DNA of 64,000 nt from NCBI RefSeq assembly GCF_014644315.1, contig NZ_BMKL01000001.1, forward strand, positions 310,001-374,000, read 5' to 3'. How positions within the stretch are numbered: the stretch's first letter is position 1; every line of letters starts with the position of its first letter. A program made the position numbers and the translations under genes. Shown piece after piece: positions 54,625 through 61,232 of the stretch. The notes under the pieces are model-generated. The model was given only the letters and a program-made list of their open reading frames with translations, made no database searches and was not told the DNA's origin. Origin of the DNA: Tsuneonella deserti (GTDB taxonomy: Bacteria > Pseudomonadota > Alphaproteobacteria > Sphingomonadales > Sphingomonadaceae).

Positions 54625-55395
54625 ATGACGTCACCAGATCCCGTCGCTCCGGTTCCGGCGGCAACCATGCTGCTCCTTCGCGACGACCCTGAGTTCGAGG
54701 TTTTGATGGTCAAGCGGCACCATCAAATCGATTTTGCCTCCGGAGCATTGGTATTTCCTGGCGGGAAGCCGACGGATAGTGACGAAGCCCCTGATTGGGC
54801 AGATCATTGCTGCGGCTGGGAAACCTTTGACCACACGCAGCGGACCTTGCGGATCGCCGCGATCCGCGAAGCCTACGAAGAAGCGGGGATTCTTCTGGCC
54901 GAGAATAACAACGGCACCGAGTTCGAGGACGCCTGCGACCTCGAAAGCCGCAAAGCGGTAGAGGGGGGGACGCGCGCGTTTTTAGACATCGTCCGCGATG
55001 CCGGCGTGCGCCTGAGCCTTGACCGCCTAACCCATTTTGCCAGATGGATAACGCCGACCTTTATGCACAAACGCTTCGACACACATTTCTTTGTTGTTCG
55101 GGCTCCCGAGCGCCAGATCGCAGCATGCGATGGCTACGAAACTGTCGATGCGGAGTGGCTTTCGCCGCGCAAGGCGCTTCGATTGGGGGAATCTGGCGAG
55201 CGAACGATTATCTTCCCCACCCGGCTCAACCTGCAACTGCTAGCAGAAGCAGACAGCGCCGAAGAGTGCGTTGCCAAGGCGAATGCTCGTGAAATCGTGA
55301 CGGTCATTCCCGAGATCGTCCAGCGCGAGGGCAAGAACGTCCTCACGATTCCAAAAAATACAGGATATGGTCCCGCATTTGAAGTCATGAGCTAA
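54625..55395 (+). CDS. NUDIX hydrolase
   Basis: A 256-residue pyrophosphohydrolase. N-terminal MLLLRDDPEFEVLMVKRHHQ, a GALVFPGGKPTDSD segment, then the Nudix-box core IAAIREAYEEAGILLA (RE..EE.G) after an insert. The larger size resembles the NudL/NUDT7-19 type acting on CoA or nucleotide-sugar substrates. ATG 54625 has an AGGAGAG site 7 bases upstream. Lies 68 bases after the UbiB-like gene and may be cotranscribed. Confidence 0.92.
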   Translation: MTSPDPVAPVPAATMLLLRDDPEFEVLMVKRHHQIDFASGALVFPGGKPTDSDEAPDWADHCCGWETFDHTQRTLRIAAIREAYEEAGILLAENNNGTEFEDACDLESRKAVEGGTRAFLDIVRDAGVRLSLDRLTHFARWITPTFMHKRFDTHFFVVRAPERQIAACDGYETVDAEWLSPRKALRLGESGERTIIFPTRLNLQLLAEADSAEECVAKANAREIVTVIPEIVQREGKNVLTIPKNTGYGPAFEVMS

Positions 55396-55919
55396 GAACC
55401 GAACGAGAGAACCTGGAACTAGGTAATTCACGTGACAACGCGTGCTTTCGCGTGATCGGCGTTGAATTTGCTGCTCAGCTAATTTAATTCGATAAGCTTA
55501 GACCATACGCGCGGTAGAGAACCTTGCTCTGCGAGTGCGGTCGCGACGTATGGATTGGTCCGACCACGCAGCGTGCCTATCATTCGATCACAACGAACAG
55601 AAGCGCTGCAAAGGTCGGGTAGTGGGCGTATGTCTAAATCGCGTGAACGACAACAATTAGGGCGCAAAGCCGACGTCGAGGCGGACCCACCGGAATGTCT
55701 GCAATGGCGTTGTTTGCTGGCATTCTGGTTTCGGATGACGGTTCGCGGAAGGCCGGTACGCGCGCAATTAGAAGTGCGCGAAGAGATGATCACTAGCCTC
55801 GCGTGACAATGCTATGAGGCGCATCACTGTCCCGGAGCGGGATAAGTTCTTCCCGACGGTCGATGAAATCCGCAGTCCGCGTTAGTACTCCGACTGATCG
55901 CGAGTTGATGGAGGGTCTA
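55396..55919. other. Intergenic region, no gene recognised
   Basis: 524 bases. Short open frames on both strands (55555-55806 plus, 55479-55793 minus) lack ribosome sites and recognisable content. I see no terminator or clear palindrome. Composition here is more AT-rich and mixed than in the core genes. Confidence 0.5.
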
Positions 55920-57335
55920 ATGGCCTTTGTTTTCTACGATACAGAAACAACCGGCATATCAACTGGCTTCGACCAGATACTGCAATTTGCGGCAATACGA
56001 ACGGACGACAACCTAAAGGAGATCGACCGCATCGAATTGCGGTGCAGGCTTCATCCGCACGTTGTTCCTAGTCCGGGGGCGCTCGCAGTCACTGGCATGA
56101 CGATCGACAAGCTTCTCGATGAAGCGCTGCCCTGCCATTATGAGATGATCCGCGAAATTCGCGCCAAACTCACCGATTGGTCACCCGCTACGTTCATCGG
56201 CTACAACAGCCTGCGCTTCGATGAAGAGCTGCTTCGTAAGGCTCTGTTCCGCACGCTCCACGCCCCATACCTTACCAACACGGGCGGGAACTGCCGAGCC
56301 GATGCGCTTGTGCTGGTGCAACTGGCGAGCGAATTTGCGCCTGGATGCTTGAAGCTACCCACGGGCGACAAGGGCAACCTCATCTTCAAGCTGGACCAAG
56401 TCGCGCCCCTCAACGGCTTCAATCACGCGAATGCTCACGATGCCCTTGCCGACGTGCAAGCGACCATCCACCTTGCGCAATGCGTTCGTGCGCACGCGCC
56501 TGCCCTTTGGGAGCGCTTCCTACGCTTCTCCACGAAAGCCTCGGCACAGAAATTCCTTGAGGATGAGGGTGCGGTCGTGCTGACAGAGTTCTACTTCAAT
56601 CGACCGTACCACTTCGTCGTTGCTGCGATCGGGCCAGAGCCCGGCAATTCAGCCGCGATCCTAGCTTTGGACCTTAAGCATGACCTCGATTGGCTAGCGG
56701 AGCTGCCCGCAGATCAACTTGCCACTTGGGTTGGCAAGAGCCCGAAGAAGGTTCGAAGGGTGCGTACAAACGCTTGTCCAAGCCTCGCTGCAGTAGGCGA
56801 CGTTCCCCATCATTTGCTCAGACCTTTGGGCGTCGAGGAGATCGCCCAGCGTGCCGCGCGACTTCGGGATGATCCAGCCCTCAAGGCCAGGTTGATCGAG
56901 GCCGCTCTGGCGACAGCCAAAGACTACGAAACATCACCTTACGTCGAAGAGCAAATCTACTCAGGCGGTTTCGTGACCCGCTCGGATGAGGCACTGATGG
57001 CACGGTTCCATGAGGTGCCGTGGGAAGAGCGTTCGGCCATTGTCGAGCAGATGAAAGATGAGCGGCTGCGCTATCATGGCCGACTGATCATTCACGAAAT
57101 GCACCCGGAGGTTCTCAATGATGAGCACCGAAGCAGCCTCGAAAGCCATATGTGGGAACGCCTGCTCGCAGAGGAAGCGCCAAAGGACACATGGACAAGC
57201 CTTCACAAGGCGCTTGTCGACACTGAGCAGATGATGGCTGGGGCCGACCCAACAAAACTCGAAATTCTAGCCGGACTGCGGGAACATCTCCTCGGCCGGT
57301 TGGAACTCGGCAAGGCGCGTCACTTGGCCGAATGA
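55920..57335 (+). CDS. sbcB: Exodeoxyribonuclease I-like 3'-5' exonuclease
   Basis: A 471-residue DEDDh-type nuclease, matching the length of E. coli ExoI. Motifs: FVFYDTETTGISTGFDQIL (ExoI), FIGYNSLRFDEELLRKALF (ExoII) and NAHDALADVQATIHLA (ExoIII, with His and Asp), followed by the C-terminal SH3-like and helical parts (WVGKSPKKVRRVRTNACP). It degrades single-stranded DNA 3' to 5' in repair and in defence. GGAGGG directly before ATG 55920 fixes the start; earlier in-frame starts lack this. In an island it may be a mobile or defence copy. Confidence 0.93.
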   Translation: MAFVFYDTETTGISTGFDQILQFAAIRTDDNLKEIDRIELRCRLHPHVVPSPGALAVTGMTIDKLLDEALPCHYEMIREIRAKLTDWSPATFIGYNSLRFDEELLRKALFRTLHAPYLTNTGGNCRADALVLVQLASEFAPGCLKLPTGDKGNLIFKLDQVAPLNGFNHANAHDALADVQATIHLAQCVRAHAPALWERFLRFSTKASAQKFLEDEGAVVLTEFYFNRPYHFVVAAIGPEPGNSAAILALDLKHDLDWLAELPADQLATWVGKSPKKVRRVRTNACPSLAAVGDVPHHLLRPLGVEEIAQRAARLRDDPALKARLIEAALATAKDYETSPYVEEQIYSGGFVTRSDEALMARFHEVPWEERSAIVEQMKDERLRYHGRLIIHEMHPEVLNDEHRSSLESHMWERLLAEEAPKDTWTSLHKALVDTEQMMAGADPTKLEILAGLREHLLGRLELGKARHLAE

Positions 57336-57359
57336 TCCCATTGCCCTGCTTTGGCCGCG

Positions 57360-58190
57360 TCAGGTCGGACGCAGCTCGTCTATATTCGCGCGGTCACGGA
57401 GCTGCTCACTTGGTGTTCCTGGCCGGTAACCGAGGTTCCGAAGCCGCGTCTCTTGACCTGCGTGGTAATCCAACGAGTGGCAGGTTCTGAGATATGTCGT
57501 GGCGGCAGTGGTTTGATAACCGTAGACCTCGAATAGATCGAGAAAGTCGAGAATGAACGTTCCCTCGTAGGGGTATGCGACCGCCGGCCGAGCTTTTGAG
57601 CAAAGGACATAAGTCTTTGATGGTTTGGCGTCCCAGTGGATCTCCAAGCCCTTGGAGTAGCTCGAGGGATAGTCCCCATCATGCTCGGAAGATCCAGAAA
57701 CAGAGCTGACCTCCAACAGGCGTTCCGACTGATTGCGCTGAATTACGTTGACGGCCACGCTACGCGTCCAAGAACACTCGCCCATGTGGCACTGGTCGAG
57801 GTAAACTGACTGGTCGTCCGGAGTATCAGTGGGATTTGTTTGTGCCGTTTGCGCCTTTGCTGTGGTGCTGCCCGTCACTGCTTCATCGTTCCGGATTTCC
57901 GTGGCTGGCCTCGACGCAGCTGTCGTTGGCACTGCCTCGACGGGGCGCGACGTGCCGCGCGGAAAGTAGAGCCACAGTGCAGCGACTGTAAGCAGTCCCA
58001 GCGCAGCTCCGACGAGCAGTGCTGGCTTCCAGTTCCGCACGTACGGGTGCTCAAAGGCCGTAGGCCGTGAAGCATCGTAGTCTAAATTGAGACGGGCCTT
58101 CTCGGCAGCATATTCGCCCTCGGTGAGGGCTCCTTCGCTATGAAGTCTCGCGAGCCTTTCAAGCAGCTCCACCCGGTGACCTTGGTCCAT
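57360..58190 (-). CDS. SHOCT-domain membrane protein of unknown function
   Basis: About 276 residues. The N-terminus has a SHOCT-like helix pair (LLERLARLHSEGALTEGEYA, AEKARL), then one membrane helix (ALLVGAALGLLTVAALWLYF). A Thr/Ala-rich extracytoplasmic linker follows, then a domain with four Cys pairs or singles (YLDQCHMGECSW, VLCSKARPAVAYP, RTCHSLDYHAGQE). The C-terminal domain is not recognised. A TTG 24 bases upstream is also in frame. Convergent with sbcB, 24 bases between stops. Confidence 0.72.
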   Translation of the reverse strand: MDQGHRVELLERLARLHSEGALTEGEYAAEKARLNLDYDASRPTAFEHPYVRNWKPALLVGAALGLLTVAALWLYFPRGTSRPVEAVPTTAASRPATEIRNDEAVTGSTTAKAQTAQTNPTDTPDDQSVYLDQCHMGECSWTRSVAVNVIQRNQSERLLEVSSVSGSSEHDGDYPSSYSKGLEIHWDAKPSKTYVLCSKARPAVAYPYEGTFILDFLDLFEVYGYQTTAATTYLRTCHSLDYHAGQETRLRNLGYRPGTPSEQLRDRANIDELRPT

Positions 58191-58254
58191 TCCTCGCCCC
58201 TGCTCCGCGCTCAAATCTACTCACTTCGGCTCGGGTGCAAGGCGCGTTTGGCAA

Positions 58255-58272
58255 TGGGCCCAAGTTGGCCCA
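58255..58272. repeat. Palindrome TGGGCC-N6-GGCCCA upstream of the HUH gene
   Basis: Perfect 6-bp arms at 58255-58260 and 58267-58272 around CAAGTT. Shares the GGGCC/GGCCC ends and GTT core with the palindrome at 59011-59029 on the other side of the HUH-type gene. Confidence 0.6.
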
Positions 58273-58470
58273 AGCTTCGCGGAGGATAAATAGAATGGCA
58301 ACTGCGCGTCGAACGCTGTTGTGGCGTTCGGCCGTTGACCCAGTGTTAGCAGCACGTGACCCGCTAGGCATCGACGCGCCCTGGCGGGTCATTCTGTGAT
58401 CCGCACCTCGCCAATCAGATCGAACGACCGCAGCAGACGAACGGCTGGGGCGAGCATGGAGGAGGATCAA

Positions 58471-58953
58471 ATGAAAAAATGCAGGCAACCCCCGGCCACG
58501 AAAACGGAAAGATACCGCTCGGAATGTATAAACTGGATGGCGGAGTTCGAGCCGTCGCTGTTCGTCACATTCGTATTCAACACCCCAATCAGCATCGATG
58601 GCGCACGCCGGAAGCTGGAGGAGTTCCACAAGCGGCTGGACGATAAACTGGCAGGCCGCGCGGCGCTGCGTAGGCCGGAAAGGCGCTCGGTTTACATCGC
58701 CACCATCGAGAAGCCCGACACCAATCTTCACATCCATGCTCTGTTTAAGATTTCCGAATTGCAGCGACTGCGGTTCTACCTGACCGCTGACGAAATCTGG
58801 ATGAAGCTCGCCCCGGCCGGCAACCTCGACATTAAGCCGGTTTTCTACGCGGAAGGCGCTGCCTCTTACATCACCAAAGAGCTGCGGCCTGAGACAAGTG
58901 AAAGGCTCCTTCTGCCGCCGCACCTCGGAAGGAGCCGCCCTACAATTCGCTGA
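58471..58953 (+). CDS. Small HUH-endonuclease / Rep-like protein
   Basis: A 160-residue protein with the three motifs of rolling-circle Rep and Y1 nucleases in order: motif 1 LFVTFVFN, HUH motif NLHIHALFKI (His-Ile-His) and motif 3 ASYITKEL with a Tyr and a following Lys. It lacks a helicase domain. Such proteins nick single-stranded DNA at hairpins in plasmid replication, conjugation or transposition. ATG 58471 has GGAGGA 5-6 bases upstream and is preferred to earlier in-frame starts. The sequence GGGCC/GGCCC palindromes on both sides are candidate recognition sites (inference). Confidence 0.75.
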   Translation: MKKCRQPPATKTERYRSECINWMAEFEPSLFVTFVFNTPISIDGARRKLEEFHKRLDDKLAGRAALRRPERRSVYIATIEKPDTNLHIHALFKISELQRLRFYLTADEIWMKLAPAGNLDIKPVFYAEGAASYITKELRPETSERLLLPPHLGRSRPTIR

Positions 58954-59010
58954 TTGCTGGCGCTGACGCGACGCGAGGCTGCTGCATCTTCGATACGCAA
59001 AACCCCATGT

Positions 59011-59029
59011 GGGCCAGTTCAACTGGCCC
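59011..59029. repeat. 19-bp palindrome downstream of the HUH gene
   Basis: GGGCCAGTT-c-AACTGGCCC, perfect 9-bp arms, 58 bases after the HUH-gene stop. No T-run follows, so it is not an obvious terminator. Confidence 0.75.
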
Positions 59030-59203
59030 GCAGTGCGAAGCTTCTATCAGAACATCGGAGAACCAAACGGTTCGAAAGATATCAACACACTGAGCAACAT
59101 GCCCGACTGGTAGCATTGAAGCGGCGTATCGTTCCAGATATGTTCCCGCTGCTGCTTAGGAGCCTGTGCGATGGATGCCAGCAAATATTCGCGGAGTGTG
59201 ACC

Positions 59204-59440
59204 ATGCTTTGTCCTACCTGCGGTAACACGGACTTCGAGCGCGAAGGTGACAACTCGACGCTACGTTGCGTCGGCTGCGATCGAGTTTTCGAGCAGGAAG
59301 AACTTGTCCGCGCAAACGGCGAGGTCATTGAGGCCGAGCTGGACGAGATGAAGACCGGGGTGCTGCGCGATGCGAAGAAGGAGCTTCGCGATACGCTGAA
59401 GAAGGCGTTCAAAGGCTCCAAGCACATTAAGTTCAAGTGA
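59204..59440 (+). CDS. Small zinc-ribbon protein
   Basis: About 78 residues. Two CxxC knuckles (LCPTCGNTDFE and LRCVGCDRVFEQ) form a zinc ribbon, followed by a charged helical tail (LDEMKTGVLRDAKKELRDTL, KKAFKGSKHIKFK). It resembles the ECs_2282-type putative zinc-binding proteins. A start at 59171 is also possible, with its own ribosome site. Its stop overlaps the next start as GTGA, so the two are co-translated. Confidence 0.75.
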   Translation: MLCPTCGNTDFEREGDNSTLRCVGCDRVFEQEELVRANGEVIEAELDEMKTGVLRDAKKELRDTLKKAFKGSKHIKFK

Positions 59441-59916
59441 CCCCGCTTAGCCTTTCCGCTTCCGATATGGCGGCCGTCCTGGCCCTGATCGTCGCACTGT
59501 GGTCGGCGGTTCAAACTGGCCGCTTCAACCGACGCCAAAACGAATTTGCCGCAACCGCGGAACGGCTCAACCAGCTATTAATCGCCCGCGAAACTGCCGA
59601 GAGCCAAGAGCAGGGCAAAGCGGATGTTTCGGCAAACTTCGTCAAGTTCGGGAAGCACAACCATCGGCTGAAAGTGTTTAACCGGGGCATCGGGACGGCG
59701 CGCAATGTGCGGCTCGATGTGCTGGCCGGCGAAGAGCTGATCGATGGCGCAGGACTTCGAGATAAGTTTCCGGTGCCAGCACTTGATCGGCACCAAACCG
59801 TAGAGCTGCTAGCTTCCGTCCACTTCGGCTCTCCTCGCCGATGCCAAGTCCGGCTGCTCTGGGACGATGACACAGGACAGGGGCGGCAGAAGGAACTTTG
59901 GCTCGACGCGTTTTAG
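59437..59916 (+). CDS. Membrane-anchored hypothetical protein
   Basis: A 159-residue protein with a GTG start overlapping the zinc-ribbon stop. An N-terminal hydrophobic helix (MAAVLALIVALWSAV) is followed by a short helical part (RRQNEFAATAERLNQLLIAR) and a beta domain (KHNHRLKVFNRGIGTARNVRL, PALDRHQTVELLASVHFG). No family recognised. Such small membrane proteins often accompany defence or toxin genes, but nothing here proves a role. Confidence 0.65.
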   Translation: MTPLSLSASDMAAVLALIVALWSAVQTGRFNRRQNEFAATAERLNQLLIARETAESQEQGKADVSANFVKFGKHNHRLKVFNRGIGTARNVRLDVLAGEELIDGAGLRDKFPVPALDRHQTVELLASVHFGSPRRCQVRLLWDDDTGQGRQKELWLDAF

Positions 59917-60158
59917 CGTCAATTCGCGCAATACCGTGGTCCCGGCGGGTGAATTATTTTTCGGCTCGTTCCGAGGTAATGCGGCGGAGCGCGGCGATAA
60001 TGCGCTCGAGATGCAGCGCGATTTCGCGCTCGGTGAGTTTGCGGGGGTGACAAAAGGGAAGCACTGACATGCCGATCTCCGGGTAGTTGAGGTTGTCCGA
60101 TATTTATGTTGACGTAATAGGGACTTGGGCCACGCTCCCCGAGAGTATCGGGGGAACG

Positions 60159-60602
60159 ATGGACGAGTTCGCGGAGCTGTTGAAAACGATCTTTACGGGC
60201 GCCCTGGTGCTCGTCTTCGCGCTCGTGATGGGCGCCGCGGCCCTTTGGCAGAACCTGTGGGAAGAAGACATTTCCGCCAGCGACGTGGAGATAAGCGATC
60301 TGAAATGGCAGGGTTCCATTCCCACGGTGACGGTCGCAGCACTGATCACAAACCACAGCGACAAGGCCATCAGCGACTTCGACGTTGTTGTTGAGGGCTT
60401 CGACTGTCCGGTCGGCCATGACCCGCAGAGCGCGGGGTGGGACACCTGTTATTTCCTCGCGCAAGACGACAACACGTTCGGCGCTTACATTCCAGCAGGT
60501 CGATCCTATCGCTACGACGCGAGTTTCACTATTCGCCCGAATTCCGAGATCGAGGGTGAACTCTACATCAATGTGAAGTTCGCCAATTTCGAGGGCAATT
60601 AA
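60159..60602 (+). CDS. Membrane-anchored hypothetical protein
   Basis: About 147 residues from ATG 60159 (GGGGGA upstream). One membrane helix (IFTGALVLVFALVMGAAALW) precedes a beta domain (IPTVTVAALITNHSDKAISD, FDVVVEGFDCPVGHDP, YIPAGRSYRYDASFTI) like an FxLYD or late-embryogenesis-type fold with two or three Cys. It follows two similar small genes and is of unknown function. Confidence 0.65.
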   Translation: MDEFAELLKTIFTGALVLVFALVMGAAALWQNLWEEDISASDVEISDLKWQGSIPTVTVAALITNHSDKAISDFDVVVEGFDCPVGHDPQSAGWDTCYFLAQDDNTFGAYIPAGRSYRYDASFTIRPNSEIEGELYINVKFANFEGN

Positions 60603-60660
60603 GAGAGCTCGGTTGCAGTCGATCTTCGGTCGCTCTGTGGCCACGCGGCATTATCGATCC

Positions 60661-60681
60661 CCTTGTCAGTAATCGACAAGG
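60661..60681 (+). promoter_or_regulatory. Leader hairpin overlapping the ribosome site of the DUF6641 gene
   Basis: Arms CCTTGTC / GACAAGG (60661-60667, 60675-60681) with a 7-nt loop. The 3' arm contains most of the AAGGAG ribosome site that lies 10 bases before ATG 60692, so the stem could mask it. Effect on translation is inferred. Confidence 0.45.
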
Positions 60682-60691
60682 AGAACGCCTA

Positions 60692-61150
60692 ATGTCCATC
60701 CTCAAGACCCTCAAGCTCGCTGCTGCCAACCCGGTCAATCCGGGCGCGTCCGAATTCGGTTTCCGCGACAAGCTGCTGCGATACCTCAACGAGCAGAAGG
60801 CGCTCGCGGAGTCGGAAATCGCGGGAACGCAGTTCACCGTCACGCGCAAGGTGACGCGCACCAATGAGGCGGGCGAAACGGTCCGCGTCGATGCGCCGAG
60901 GAATGTGCGCAAGGGCTGGTTCACCGATGCCAGCGGCAAGCTGTTCTTCCAGCTGCGCTACGGCAGCCGCCCGATCGAGCTGGCGAAGGGCATGAACGCC
61001 ATCGAAGTCGAGGGGCTGGCGAACGTGCCGGGTATCATCGGCTCGATTATCGACGCCATCAACGCCGGCGAATTGGACCCGCAGCTTACGGCAGCGCGCG
61101 ATGCTCGTCGGGCGAACTTCAAGCCCAGGGCGAAGCAGCCCAAGGCGTAG
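60692..61150 (+). CDS. DUF6641-family protein
   Basis: A 152-residue basic soluble protein. MSILKTLKLAAANPVNPG, the EFGFRDKLLRYLNEQKALAE helix, ARNVRKGWFTDASGKLFFQL-like strands and FFQLRYGSRPIELAKGMNAI match DUF6641, a family frequent on plasmids and genomic islands in Proteobacteria. Function unknown. An AAGGAG site precedes the ATG. The strong hairpin at 61186 ends this transcript. Confidence 0.82.
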   Translation: MSILKTLKLAAANPVNPGASEFGFRDKLLRYLNEQKALAESEIAGTQFTVTRKVTRTNEAGETVRVDAPRNVRKGWFTDASGKLFFQLRYGSRPIELAKGMNAIEVEGLANVPGIIGSIIDAINAGELDPQLTAARDARRANFKPRAKQPKA

Positions 61151-61185
61151 TCGGCGTCTCCCAACGGCGCTAGTTGCTCGCAGCG

Positions 61186-61217
61186 AGGACCACTTCTGCC
61201 ACTGCAGAAGCGGTCCT
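61186..61217. terminator. Strong hairpin between convergent genes, probable bidirectional terminator
   Basis: 14-bp arms with one mismatch (AGGACC-a-CTTCTGC / GCAGAAG-c-GGTCCT) and a CACT loop, between the DUF6641 stop and the restriction-gene stop. T-runs are weak, so efficiency is uncertain. Confidence 0.65.
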
Positions 61218-61232
61218 TCGTCTATCCGGTTG

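Noticed and set aside
55479..55806. Two overlapping short open frames on opposite strands
   Set aside because: Neither has a start signal or a family resemblance.
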